64,000 nt of DNA from Flaveria trinervia (taxonomy: Eukaryota; Streptophyta; Magnoliopsida; Asterales; Asteraceae), in assembly GCA_025506515.1 (NCBI GenBank), contig CM046442.1:10057154-10121153 (forward strand). Direction: 5' to 3'. Every line of letters starts with the position of its first letter. Positions within the stretch are counted from its first letter, which is position 1. The notes under the pieces are model-generated. The model saw only the letters and a list, made by a program, of their open reading frames with translations, made no database searches and was not told the origin of the DNA. Of this stretch, positions 1 through 11,852 are shown piece after piece. A program made the position numbers and the translations under genes.

Positions 1-178
1 GAGGAGATGCTTGGGGTATGAAGAGTAAAGTAAGTGGCTAATCACAACTGGCCACTGTAATTAGGGACTTACTATACTTGACATAAACCAAGCTATTCCC
101 TTGAATGTGCGCATGCTATTTGAGTGTTACCTTGAATGACTGCGTTAGTGTTTGAATCTTATAGTGTGTGTTTTGAGG

Positions 179-1520
179 ATGGCTGGCGGTAGATCTTCAA
201 AAGCCTCTCGTGGTGGAGGTCACGTTGCTGCTCCGCAACCCAAGAGAGGAAGACCTAGAGTCGAGAAAGTGGTTCATGAAGAACCAGAGACCCCTCATCC
301 AGAGGGTGGCGGCGAGAGCGCCAATCTGAGAGCCTCAGTAAAGGAGGCCGTGGTGGAAGAGGTTCACCAGGTCATGCAGACGATTCTACCGTCTATGGTG
401 ACCGAAGTGATCAAGGCCGTAAGGGATGGGGAAAGAAAGGAAAGAAACAAGTCCTCAGGAGGACGGGATCAACCAGAGCCAGAAACGGTTCTCTCTGATG
501 ATGAGGAGGAAGAAGAGGATCCTGCGCCGGAGGCGACTAGAGGCTGTAATTATGGAGCGTTTATGAGATGCAAGCCCCCTACTTTCGATGGAAACGACAC
601 TGCGCAGCTGCTCACCGGTGGGTAAGGGAGACGGAGGCTGTCCTCGATATCAGTGAGTGCCGTGAGGATCAGAAGGTGAAATTCGCTACCCACTCCTTTA
701 TGGAATTGGCTTTGTGCTGGAGAGAGTTGGAAAGCCAAGGGTCACAACTTGGAGGAAGATGAAGAAATGCATGAGAGCCAACTTTATTCCTCATAATTAC
801 CAACGATTAATGTACCAGCGGTTACAAAATTTAAGACAGGGTCCAAGTCTGTTGAGGACTACACAACAGAATTCTACCAATTAATTACAAGAAATGACAT
901 TCAAGAAACTGAAGAGCAACTTGTTTCTCGTTACATTGGTGGACTAAGGGTTCAGATCATAGAATTCATTAACATGTTTGATCCGGTGACACTTTTCAAT
1001 GCTCATCAATGTGCTCTAGCTTTTGAAAAACAAAACCGGCATAGTGGTGTTTCATCTTCTGTTGGAGGAGGTTCGGGTTCGGGTAATACGTCATCTCGTT
1101 TTGTGCCTAACCAAACAAAACAGGGTGTTGGTAGTGGTGGACCACCTTCTAAAGGAGTCGGCGGTAGTAGCAAAACAGGGTGTTGGTAGTGGTGGACCAC
1201 ATTCTAAAGGAGTCGGCGGTAGTAGCATGAAGTGTTTCAACTGTGGGGAGACTGGTTATCGAGAGTCAGAATGTAAGAAAGCTCGTAAAAGAAATATGTT
1301 TGTTGACCCTGAGGAATGGGAAGATAGTAGTGAGGCTGATGAAAATCATAAAGACACTCCAATATTTGATGAAGAGCTTGAGTATGTGGAATAGGAGGTG
1401 GCTGGAGATGTGGGGACGTGCCTAGTGGTTAGACGTTCATGCTATACACCAAAGTTAAATGATAACCATGGGCTTAAGCATAACATCTTCCATTCAACAT
1501 ATACCGTGCAAATTCATTAT
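179..1520 (+). pseudogene. gag: Chimeric, broken Ty3/gypsy gag with start of protease
   Basis: Gag forms the capsid-like particle that packages retroelement RNA. Translation starts at MAGGRSSK (179). An acidic and proline-rich N-terminus is followed by KPPTFDG and, after a frameshift near 605, by VREtEAVLDISECREDQKVKFATH, as in element A gag. From about 730 the sequence changes to another gag type (TTWRKMKKCM, then LRQGSKSVEDYTTEFYQLI), followed by a Gly/Ser linker and one zinc knuckle, CFNCGETGYRESEC, in which the canonical His is Tyr. A 55-bp tandem duplication (1116-1225) shifts the frame before the knuckle. After an acidic segment comes the protease lead-in (DVGTCLVVRRSC) and then truncation. 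It is clearly non-functional. The family assignment is firm; the exact chimera junction is not. Confidence 0.8.
1116..1225 (+). repeat. 55-bp tandem duplication in the gag linker
   Basis: Two adjacent 55-bp copies (1116-1170 and 1171-1225), both beginning CAAAACAGGGTGTTGGTAG, differ at one visible base (CCT versus CAT). Fifty-five is not a multiple of three, so the duplication moves the downstream zinc knuckle out of frame with the upstream linker. Confidence 0.9.
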
Positions 1521-1530
1521 TGTTTTTCAA

Positions 1531-2569
1531 GGATTAAAATAAATTAAATTTCTAATAATGTATTTGATTTTCCAAAAATTAACTCAAACGGATTCGGGTT
1601 TGGGTTTCTATTTTTCAAAATGGACAGATGTTACAATAATGAAAAGAGATAGTTGAAATTTATAAATCTCAAAAGAAGTGACATTTAATGTTTTATAGGT
1701 ACGTTTATCATAATATTTAAAATTCTTAATTATAGTCATTCTCTGGTTTTATTCTATTACACAAGACCATGTTTGAAAACATATATAAGAATACTAGTTT
1801 TAACTAAACCCATTTAATACACTGGTTGAAAATATATACACAACATAATTCATAAATGTATAAATATTTCGTATGAATAAGTTAAATATATTAGTATAAA
1901 AAACAAAAGGTTACATTTATAAGTAATAAATATCAAATACGTATTAAAATTATATAACATACAATTAACCCATGCAAGATTAAAAAAACATTGTACTAAA
2001 ATACACTAACCTAAATATATTAATATATCAATAAATACTTTTTATCTTTTTATATTTTTTAAATTGAATCTTAATTGCCTATAAATATGTGTATAGTTCA
2101 AAACAATATGATTACAAAATTAATTTGATAATATAAAATTTTAAATTCAAAACAAATGAATTACTACTATTAATTTAGTTTTTTAAAATAAAAACTTGAC
2201 TAAAATAATATATTAGTTTTGGCAGGAATTTTTTCTCAAGAAGTAACATAAGAATGTAATGTGACATATTAATTACTATTTTATTATATACTATAAACTA
2301 TAGATATATGCATTTATTATCATCACAAAATATATAGCGAGTGGAAATCGGCTTTTCTGAAATTTCAAGGACTAATCATGGTTAAAGGCGTCTAACTCGT
2401 TTTTGGAATAGGATTATGAATTTCAAAATTACTTTCGAATATGAACTTCGTCACACGATTTCCCAACGATGGCACATGTATTCTAGTTATGTTCAATAAA
2501 ATCGTTTTTCTTATCAACGTTTTCTTGGCAGCATCAATGCATATCGACTTTTAGTGGAATTTTAGAATG
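1531..2569. other. AT-rich spacer, no gene seen
   Basis: Low-GC sequence with many short A and T runs. No ORF with recognisable domains, no RNA gene and no clear repeat boundaries were seen. It is the left flank into which element A inserted. Confidence 0.6.
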
Positions 2570-2574
2570 CATTA
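2570..2574. repeat. Target-site duplication of element A (left), CATTA
   Basis: CATTA lies immediately before the TG that opens A's left LTR. The identical CATTA follows the terminal CA of A's right LTR at 24730-24734. A 5-bp duplication is usual for LTR retrotransposons. Confidence 0.9.
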
Positions 2575-3070
2575 TGTAAGGCCCCATTCCCAGGATGCTT
2601 ACAGTTGGATCATCATCGCACATAAACATATAATTACATTTGTATTTCATAAAGCATCGTAGTGGAAACATTTAAAAATGACATTTCATCTCAATATAAT
2701 AGCTTTTGCAAAATAATACATCGTAATCCAATTACAAAACCCAAGTTGCGTTACATCACAAAAGCATTATAAATATGGATGTCATCCAAAAGAGCTGAGT
2801 AGCCGCCTCGTGCCATCCTCAGCAACCATCACCTGCCAACTGAAAACACATAGAAGTCAGCGTTGCTGAGTGAGTTCTAGTTATAATAAACATACTTTTC
2901 TTTCATTAAAACTGTTCTTTACATTCGTGTAATCATACATCATACGTACTCATAGATAATATCATTATTATCTTCATCATTCGTTCATACTTTCATTCTT
3001 TCATTCGTATGTTCATTAACTTTCACATTCTTTCGACATCACATCTTTTTTTTCCTTCAACCATAAACTT

Positions 3071-3273
3071 TACCCAGCTATTCCTGGTACTAGACTTAGG
3101 TCTATCATAGACCAGCTATAACGGTCCCCCGCACCTCTGATCACAACACCTAGGGTAGAGTTTAGGTGTACCACTACTATGTGCAATACCCAGCTATTCC
3201 TGGTACTGGACCTAGGTCTATCATAGACCAGCTATAACGGTGCTCCGCACATTTGATCACAGTACCTAGGGCA
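3071..3273. repeat. Internal tandem repeat of the A LTR (116-bp period)
   Basis: TACCCAGCTATTCCTGGTAC recurs at 3071 and 3187 with the following tract (dinucleotide-rich CTAGGTCTATCATAGAC palindrome-like core). The second copy is partial, about 85 bp. The same arrangement is present at 23150/23266 in the right LTR, so it predates insertion. Confidence 0.85.
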
Positions 3274-3863
3274 TGCAGCAATGGTGCTATAAAAATGGTT
3301 AATTACAAAGAAAGACCCCAATGTGCATCCTCCTGGGGTAGCGAACCCGCACACCGTTAGGCTAACACTTTTAATGGTGTGTCCCGACATACTATGCTTG
3401 TAAGACTTTCTTTATTTTCATTACTCATTAATGCATGCATTCTTACTTCATGATCCTCTTTTCATTATCTTTCACTTTACGTTACATAATACTTTCATTT
3501 CATTCATTAACATTCATCATAAAGCCACGGAAAGATAAACATACATCATAATAAGGAACATCGACATACACAGTCATCATCAACATACAGGGAACAACAT
3601 ATATAACATAACATCATGCATAAACGTGCAACATCACCATCATGCCCAACATAACCTCTAAGACCTCTACCATCACCTTACATAAACTTACGGGAACTTC
3701 CACGTTAAAGCTTACATCTGCACTTTCTCCCGAAAGTTAGAAGTCAAACTACGCTTCTCCTCGGGTGCAACAACCCTATTCGGGCGTATGGACACCCTTC
3801 AGTCGCATGGCCACCATGCGACTGAACATCATGCGAAAGGACCAATGCAAATGAACTCCCATG

Positions 3864-3868
3864 CGAAT
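3864..3868. repeat. Target-site duplication of element B (left), CGAAT
   Basis: CGAAT precedes the opening TG of element B. CGAAC (17823-17827) follows its closing CA. The uninterrupted sequence in A's other LTR reads CGAATGACC, so the right copy carries one substitution. Confidence 0.88.
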
Positions 3869-6513
3869 TGTCACACCCTCAGAATCGACGTGCGGAGTTT
3901 TACCGCGAGGCGTGTGAACAAACAAGGATCACAGTCAATAGTTACCCAGAACGACTCTATATGCCAACGTTAGAATAAAATCAACCAAAGTTCAAACTTG
4001 AAAACTATGCGGAAGCGTTTTGTAAATACGACAAATCCAAAGAATACAAAAATGCATAATATGACAAAACACGCGCCATCCCAATGTTTAAAAACCAATG
4101 AATAAAAGACAACAAATGTATCTATGAATTAAAGCCTTAGGATACATGCTGGACCCGTGTTGTGCTCCTAATGGCGAGTCTAGTTAACGACCTGAGCATA
4201 GCGTACTAAAAATATCAACAACACAATGGTTGGTGAGTTCAAGAGTTGACGTTCAGATATAAACAATATAACAGTTGTGATATATAAATAGTGTATTGTA
4301 ACCGATAGCTAATCTATTAACAATAAATATTAATTCATAGTGATTTCGCAATTGAAGCTGGCTGTGATAACTTGTTGCCTCCTGTCACGACTTATCAGTT
4401 CATGACCATGTTCATTAGGACAAATTGCACCCGGTTGATCTCGAGTCACATAGGTGGGGCTCGTCAGACCCAGTAGTACTACCCAAGTTTCCTCGCTATT
4501 CAATATCAACAATTCGAGAGTGTGAGGACTTTTCCATGATAAACAGCACTATATTAATATTATACACAACTTAAATATAAAGCATTTATAAATTACCAGT
4601 ATGCTATCTCCCCCAAAAGAGATTAAGTAAATAGTGGAGCATGAACTCACCTGATATGCGTAACATTTACTTAGGGTTTACTTGGAAGAAAGAGTGGACA
4701 GACAACCTTCAGAGGTTACCTAGATCATGTAAGTACATAAGTACGTGTAAACAGAGAACATGTGGAACCCTAAGCACACCACAACCAAAGACTCAAGGTT
4801 TCAGAAAACAGACACATTTGACCCAGTTGACCCGTTTGACCCATTGGTGACATCATGAGTTATAATTCAATTAAGCAAACGTGAACATATAACATACATG
4901 ATTAACATTCAAATGGATCACATGTGGTGCTACATTACCCAATGCAATACTTAGATCATCATACCACTAAATATCATACAAGTCATGCGGATCTAAAACA
5001 TTAACATGCCCACTAGTTATAACATAGCTAACATGCCACACAAAGATCAAATCACGCACTACATGCCATGTGAAGCCACTCACGACTTCACATCCTAAAC
5101 CCTGTCAATCCTACTAAGTAAGGGCCTCAGATTCGCACGCATGTATGATGATCACAATCATATTTATTACATTCAACACACACCACAATGATCAATTTCC
5201 ATACACTCAAATAACACGTTCCATCACATTAGACAACCACAATAAACACTCTAGCCTGATCTTAACACCAAAAACATGTCCAACTCATAATATCCAATGT
5301 ACATCGAAAATAAAGTTTCCTTTTTGGGAAAGTAATACTCAAAAGTGATCTACCATCCATAACAATCACAAATTCATCATTACATACCTAATCAAGTTCA
5401 TAACATAACTAGGCATGATCAACAACACACCAACTAATATAATTCATCAATCCATATCCCAAAAAGTTACTATCTTTAGTAATGTATGGATTCTAACATG
5501 TGTTCTTGAACTCTCATAGTTCACAACACAATCTAGTATCTAAACATCATCATAAACATATCCATAACATCCACATATCCCTAATTCAACATTCTTGACA
5601 AAATAAAGTTACTATTAATTAGTAACCTATGAACACAACCTTCAATTCATCAATTTCTTGCAAGATCAATGTAATCTAGCACTCACCCAACCAAAATAAC
5701 ACCATATAATCATCTACCAATCATCAACTTCATATAATCAATATCAATTTTCGAATTAGGGTTCATCTTGAATCAAAGTTCATGAATTCATCAAAAACGT
5801 ATCATTCTTGCATAATCGACGTTATACAACATATACTATCTAACTAACATACTAGCATCATCAAACAACAACAACTTCAACAGTTTTTAACCCAAATCCG
5901 AATTAGGGTTCGGCCATATCAAGAAAATCCATAAAACTTGTAAAATTCTAACCTTTTCACGTGTATTATCTTGCAATTGATGTTTCTAACGTGTTCTATA
6001 GCTTGAGATCAACCAAAACCATAGAAAAATGATTGTTGAAGGCTGAAATTCTAAGGTGAGGGTGCTTGGAATGGATGTTCCGGCTGAAATTAGGTTGGGG
6101 GATTAGGGTTGTTAATTTGTTAAGTCTTAGTTTTAGAAAATTACACTTAACCCCTTTATTATATTTTATAAAAACTATTCTTTTAAACACTTTTTAAAAG
6201 GTTTTAACTTAATAATACCAACATTATTATTCAACAATATATAATATTATTTCCACTAGTCACAAGATAGACAATTTAAATATACGTGTTTCCATGTTAC
6301 GCGATAAAATTCACCGTTAACATTTAAATCGTGTAAACACATAAGCATAACACAATAATCATCTAATCAATTAGATTATCATTAATGTAACATTATTAGT
6401 TATTATTAGGTCACCAACATTAAACGACAACTAGTGTATGTTCATGACATGTGTACGCAAGACTTAACGGAACTAACGGAGTTTTGGTAACGGGAAAATT
6501 ACCGGATGTCACA
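3869..6513 (-). repeat. Element B 3' LTR (left)
   Basis: 2645 bp, from TGTCACACCC to GGATGTCACA. Aligned by eye it is close to 15199-17822, with scattered substitutions and small indels concentrated in the first 60 bases. It contains no coding sequence; ORFs inside it are chance frames. The promoter would be read on the minus strand, but I could not fix a TATA box. Confidence 0.92.
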
Positions 6514-6668
6514 TTATCCCCATGTTGAAAGAATTTTTGTCCCGAAAATTGCATTACATGGTGAGTGTTCCATCACTGGTCTACTGCATTGGCACACAAT
6601 AATCGAAATCGAGTGAGTTTTGGATGAGCTGTCACATCATCCCCTTGTTCAAAGAAATTTCATCCCGA
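6501..6668. repeat. Duplicated LTR/PPT boundary in element B
   Basis: The tract GTCACATTATCCCCATGTT plus an AAGAA..TTT..GTCCCGAAA-type tail (from 6508) is repeated in similar form from about 6630 (CTGTCACATCATCCCCTTGT, then the same tail ending ATCCCGAAA at about 6669). The spacing is about 120 bp. Confidence 0.6.
6514..6526 (-). promoter_or_regulatory. Polypurine tract of element B
   Basis: On the minus strand AACATGGGGATAA runs directly into the LTR start TGTGACATCC, the position expected for the plus-strand DNA primer of an LTR retrotransposon. A second, similar boundary-like stretch lies at 6629-6668. Confidence 0.65.
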
Positions 6669-7047
6669 AATTAAATCAATACCTTTGTCTGCTGCCATTG
6701 TCTTTCCGAATAGTTGAGGGTACTTAAGCTTCATTTGATCTTCTCGTTCCCACGTGAATTCTGGTCCACGTCGCAAATTCCAATGGATTTTGACTATGGG
6801 TATCTTGCTTTGCTTAAGTGTTTTCACCTCACGGTCCATCACCTCGACTGGTTCTTCAATAAAGCGTAATTGTTCATCCACTTGAACTTATTCTAGTGGT
6901 ACGACCATTGTTTCATCAGTTAGACACTTCTTTAGGTTCGACACGTGAAATACATCATGGATTCCACTTAGCGAATCAGTAGGGCTAGTCGATAGGCCAT
7001 TGGACCTATTCTTTCCACTATTTCAAATGGTCCAACGTACCTCGGAT
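6660..7047 (-). pseudogene. Element B integrase C-terminus with chromodomain-like tail
   Basis: Read on the minus strand, this continues the integrase in shifted frames. The final segment (6881-6660) has FIEEPVEVMDREVKTLKQ, then IPIVKIHWNLRRGPEFTWE and EDQMKLKYPQLF. The IVKIxWN..GPEFTWE core is the chromodomain-like module at the end of plant chromovirus integrases, thought to steer integration to particular chromatin. Frames break around 6885 and 7047. Clade assignment inside the chromoviruses is by resemblance only. Confidence 0.75.
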
Positions 7048-8265
7048 TTAGCTTTCATCACTTGCCAAACGAACTACGCCTTTCCATGGTGAGACCTTCA
7101 ATAAAACCTTTTCACCAACCTGAAACTCTAAAGGTTTCCGTCTCATGTCAGCATAACTCTTCTGTCTGTCTCGTGTTGCAGCCATACGGTTTCGTATCTG
7201 CACAATCTTCTCGGTTGTCTCATGAATTAACTCCGGACCCGTCAATTGACTATCACCAATTTCCGCCCAGCAAACTGGTGATCTACATTTTCTCCCATAC
7301 AATGCCTCGAAAGGTGCTGCCTGTATGCTAGTATGATAACTGTTGTTATAAGAAAACTCCACCAATGGCAGGTGAATTTCCCAATTATTCCCGAAGTCAA
7401 TCACACAAGCACGTAGCATATCCTCCAATGTCTGTATGGTACGCTCACTCTGGCCTTCCGTCTGTGGATGATAAGCAGTACTCATATCCAATCGTGTACC
7501 CAAAGATTTCTGTAGTGATTGCCAGAAATGTGACGTGAAACGAGCATAGCGGTCAGAAATAATTGAGATCGGTACACCGTGTCTCGAAACGATCTCTTTA
7601 AGGTACAGTCGGGTTAATTTCTCCATCTTGTCAGTTTCCTTAATTGCAAGGAAGTGAACAGACTTTGTCAATCGATCCACGATAACCCATATCGTGTCAC
7701 AACTAGTATTAGTCCAGGGTAACTTGGTAATAAAATCCATGGAGATTTGTTCCCATTTCCACATTGGTATCTCAGGTTGTTGCAACAGTCCGGATGGTTT
7801 TTGGTATTCCACCTTTACTTTCGAGCAGGTCAAACACTTGCTCACATACATAGCTACATCCGCCTTCATGTTAGGCCACCAGTAGTGCACTTTTAGGTCA
7901 TGGTATATCTTGTTGGATCCAGGATGTATAGAATACTTAGATTTGTGTACCTCACTCATAACTAAATCCCTTAGATTTCCATAGACAGGCACCCAAAGTC
8001 TATCCATAAAGTATCGAGTTCCATCCTCTTTCACCACTAGTTGTTTATCCATTCCCTTTAGCGACTCAGAACCAACATTTTCTGCTTTTAAGGCTTCTAC
8101 TTGTGCCTCCTTAACTTGTTCAGGCAGTTGAGTACTGATAGTAAGTTGTAAAGCTCGCACCCATCTGGGTTTAGCTGTTACCTTCCGGCTTAAGGCATCG
8201 GCAACCACGTTCGCCTTTCCCGGATGATACTTGATAGCACAATCATAGTCGTTTACTAGCTCCAC
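7048..8265 (-). pseudogene. pol: Element B RNase H end plus integrase
   Basis: Open frame of 405 codons. It begins in the RNase H/integrase linker (YHPGKANVVADALSRK). The zinc-binding region follows (His residues in HKSKYSIHPG and HYWWPN, then CLTCSKVK), and then the catalytic core: first Asp in SMDFITKLP, second in ISDRYARFTSHFW, Glu in QSERTIQ. The three catalytic residues look intact, although the usual second Asp of SDRD is Tyr. GKEKVL-type C-terminal residues follow (QVGEKVLLKVSPWKG). It inserts element DNA into the genome. The frame is lost at both ends, so it is only a part of a broken polyprotein. Confidence 0.88.
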
Positions 8266-8881
8266 CCAACGTCATTGCATCATATTTAACTCCTTTTTGC
8301 TCGAAGATATGTTGAATACTCTTGTGATCGGTGTAGATAGTGCACTTGGTACCGTACAAGTAATGTCTCCAAATCTTTAAGGAAAAAACCACTGCACCCA
8401 ATTCTAAGTCATGGGTGGTATAGTTCTTCTCGTGAACCTTTAGTTGTCTTGAGGCGTAGGCTATCACATTTTCTCGTTGCATCAAGACACAACCCAATCC
8501 TTGAATGGATGCATCACAATACACCACGAAATCATCTGTTCCCTCTGGCAGTGCCAATATCGGTGCACTACAGAGTTTCTGTTTTAACAATTGAAAAGTC
8601 AATTCTTGACTCTCACCCCATTTGTATGTCGTTCCTTTGTGAGTCAAGGCTGTGAGAGGTTGTGCGATCTTAGAGAATCCCTCTATGAATCGTCGGTAAT
8701 ATCTTGCTAATCCCAGAAATTGGCTTATCTCGCTTAGCGTTTTGGGTATAGTCCAATTCTTTTTGGCCTCAATCTTGGCAGGATCAACATGTATCCCTTT
8801 CTCATTAACAATATGACCTAGAAAAAACACATTCTCGTATCCAAAAGTCACACTTAGAGAATTTGGAATACAACTGCTCAT
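8243..8881 (-). pseudogene. pol: Element B reverse transcriptase C-terminus and RNase H
   Basis: Contains the RT thumb/connection (FLGHIVNEKGIHVDPAKIEA, FLGLARYYRRFIEGFSKIA) and RNase H, with catalytic Asp in VVYCDASIQGLG, Glu in HDLELGAVVFSLK and Asp in IYTDHKS. RNase H removes the RNA template during cDNA synthesis. The frame differs from the upstream RT (ends 8805) and the downstream integrase (starts 8265), so frameshifts flank it on both sides. Confidence 0.88.
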
Positions 8882-9130
8882 TCTTCAATAGTTCTAAGAT
8901 CATTCGTAAGTGCTCTTCATGATCCTCCTTGGTCCTAGAATATATCAGTATGTCATCGATAAACACAATGACGAACTGATTGAGATAGGGTTTGCACACA
9001 CGGTTCATGAGGTCCATGAACATAGCAGGTGCAGTAGTCAACCCAAAAGGCATGACCAAGAACTCATAATGATCGTAACGAGTACGAAACGCAGTTTTGG
9101 TGATGTCTTCTTCTCGGACTCTAAGTTGAT
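8805..9130 (-). pseudogene. pol: Element B reverse transcriptase, palm with FIDD
   Basis: From the solo-LTR junction at 9130 the minus strand reads LRVREEDITKTAFRTRYDHY, then FLVMPFGLTTAPAMFMDLMN and VIVFIDDILIYS. FIDD is the Ty3/gypsy form of the catalytic YxDD motif. The preceding motif YHQ is on the other side of the solo LTR (11848 onwards). A frameshift around 8880 leads into the next fragment. Confidence 0.9.
9126..9130. repeat. Target-site duplication of solo LTR (left), TTGAT
   Basis: TTGAT at 9126-9130 and again at 11848-11852, flanking TGTCACCCC...GATGTCACA exactly. Confidence 0.93.
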
Positions 9131-11847
9131 TGTCACCCCCTCAAAATCCACTTGCGGAGTTTTACCGCGAGGCGTGTGAACAAACCAGGATCACGTCAGT
9201 AGTAGTTACTCAGAACGACTCTATATGCCATAATTAAACAAATCAACCAAAATACAAACTTTAAACAATGCGGAAGCGTTTTGAAAACAACCAAGGCAAT
9301 GAAAGTATAACTATGGCAAAACAGGTGCCAACCCAAAAGAGTAAACCATAATTATTAAAATACTAAAATTGTCTTGAAGATCGTGTCTTAGAATGCAGTG
9401 AACCATGCAGTGCTCCTATGGCAAGCAAGCTAATGACCTGAGAATAGCATACTAAAAATGTCAACACAATGGTTGGTGAGTTCAAGAGATATTCAAACAT
9501 AAACAGTTTAATAATAGCGATATAAAAGTAGTGCATTGTAACAGATAGCTAGTCCGTTAACAGTAAATATTATTTCATAGTGATTTCGCAATTGAAGCTG
9601 ACTGTGTTACGTGGTAGCCTCCTGCCACGACTTAACAGGTCGTGACAATGTTCATAGGACAAATTGCACCCGGTTGACCTCGAGTCACACAGGTGGGGCT
9701 CGTCAGACCAGTAGTACTACCCAATTTCCCCGCTATTCAATATTAACAATTCGAAAGTGTGAGGACTTTTCCATGATATCAACACTATATAATATTATAC
9801 ACAACTTGAATATGTAGAGCGTTTGTGATTTACCAGTATGCTATCTCCCCCAAAAGAGATTAAATAAAGAGTGGGGCATGAACTCACCTGATATGCGTAT
9901 AGATAACTAGGGTTTGACTTGGCAACAGAATAGACAGACAACCTTCAGAGGTTACCTAGATCATATAAGTGCATGAGTACGTGTAATCAAAGAACATGTG
10001 AAACCCTAAGTACACTACAACCAAGGACTCAAGATTTCAAACAAAACAGACATGTTTGACCTAGTTGACCCGTTTGACCCGTGGTGACTTTATGTGTTGT
10101 AAACCATTCAAGTAATCATACAAATGTATCATACATTGTTAACATTCAAATAGATCATACGTATGCTATATCATCCAGGTGTAACACTTAGATCATCATA
10201 CAACCAAGTATCATACAAGTCATGCGAATCTAGAACATTAACATATCACTAGTTAAACACAACAAACATGTCACACAAAGATCAACCATTCACCACATGC
10301 CATGTGAAGCCACTCACGACTTCACATCCTAAACCCTGTCAATCCTACTAAGTAGGGGCCTCAGATTCGCACGCGCGTATGATGATCATAACTATATTCA
10401 TTATCAATATGCTTTGCATTCAACAACATTCCAACAATCAATTACCAGTCCCAAACATGATGTCCTACTACTAAACACATCTAAATCATACATGATCATA
10501 AGTGTCCAAATATCATTCATGATTATCCCAACATCACATACAACCAAATTATCATATTCTACCACATTAGAATTCATCCATGATCATACTAACATGCTCC
10601 TAACATCCAAATATGTTCAAACTACCATCTTTCACATTTTACATAAATAAAGTTTCCCTTTTGGGAAAGTACACCCCAAAATCTATCAAATACCCAATAT
10701 ACTCATGGATTTATCAATAACATACAATTCAAACTCATATCATCATCTAAGCATGATCAACAACATTCAAACATCAATTCATAACCTAAAAAGTTACTAT
10801 CTTTAGTAATGTATGAACTATAACATGTGTTCTTGAATTTCCAATGATCACAACAACAATCTAACATCTAATTATCACCATGAACACATCCATAACATCA
10901 TATCATCCATAGTTCAACATTACATGCAAATAAAGTTACTATTATTAGTAACCTATGAACACCAATTCCAATTCACCAATTTCTTGCAAAATCAATGTAT
11001 CCTAACATCCATACAACCTATTAATCATCATACATTCATCAAACAATCATCAACTTCACATAATCAAGCCATTTTCGAATTAGGGTTTGCATAACACAAA
11101 GTTCATGATCAAACCACTAAAAACATATAATTCTTGCATAATCGACGTTAACTAACATGTATACAATCTAACTAACATACTAACATCATCAAACAACATC
11201 AATTTCAACTCCATGAAGGCCAATTCACGAATTAGGGTTCGGCCCTAAACAAAAACTCACAAAAACATGAAAAATCTAACCTTTAAACGTGTTATAGCTT
11301 GTAATTGATGATTCCAAGAAGTTATATGCCTTGAAATCGATCCAATTTCGTGTTCCCTTGCTTGTTCTTGGCTGATTTCGCAATGGTGAGGGGGTTTAGG
11401 GGAGTGTTGCGGCCGAATGGGTGGGATTAGGGTTGGGATTTGTTTTATTTAATTTTAATTTACACATTTACCCTTTTAACCCTTGTAATTTGTATTTTAT
11501 AAAAACTAAGCTTTAAACTCTTTGTAAAGTGTTTTTAACTTCATAATATAAAGATATAAACTTATGAAAATCATTATATATCTTATCTTTATAAAAACAC
11601 AAGACATACGATAAATAGGCACGTTTCCGCGTTACGCGATTAATTTTCTAATTAACCTTTAAAAATGTGTAAACACATAAACATAACCCAATACTCACAT
11701 AATCAATTAGATTCACACCAAATTAACATTACCCATTATTATTATGTCACCAACGTTAAACGAAAACTAGTGTGTGCTCACGACACGTGTATACAAGACT
11801 TAACGGAACTAACGGAGTTTGGTAACGGAAATTTACCGGATGTCACA
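9131..11847 (-). mobile_element. Solo LTR of a B-related retrotransposon, inserted in the B RT gene
   Basis: 2717 bp, TG...CA ends, bordered by an exact 5-bp TTGAT duplication, with no PBS, PPT or coding sequence attached. It is recognisably the same LTR family as 3869-6513 and 15199-17822 (shared CGGAGTTTTACCGCGAGG, CAAATTGCACCCGGTTGA and CCCCCAAAAGAGATTAA), but clearly more diverged from both than they are from each other. It is best read as a full element of a related subfamily that inserted into B and later collapsed by LTR-LTR recombination. Confidence 0.93.
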
Positions 11848-11852
11848 TTGAT

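Larger units (their letters stand above)
1..1530 (+). mobile_element. Partial Ty3/gypsy retrotransposon (leader, gag, start of protease)
   Basis: The first 150 bases match, in inverted orientation, the leader of element A just inside its PBS (about 22312-22450), and the gag start MAGGRSSK is shared with A. The copy is therefore a plus-strand relative of A whose 5' LTR lies left of the window. Similarity to retroelement coding sequence stops around 1520, shortly into the protease region, and AT-rich unique sequence follows, so pol and the 3' LTR are gone. The second half of gag belongs to a different Ty3/gypsy family (see the chimera finding). Confidence 0.8.
2575..3868 (-). repeat. Element A 3' LTR, left part (split by element B)
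   Basis: Aligns with 22655-23890 of the right LTR. It starts TGTAAGGCCCC and breaks at CCATGCGAAT, where element B begins. The sequence resumes at 17828. It includes the 116-bp internal repeat (3071-3273) and the start of the ATGCGAATG-rich zone. Confidence 0.92.

Noticed and set aside
5145..5348. 67-codon ORF also found at 16455-16658
   Set aside because: The two ORFs are the same position in the two LTRs of element B; conservation reflects LTR identity, not coding.
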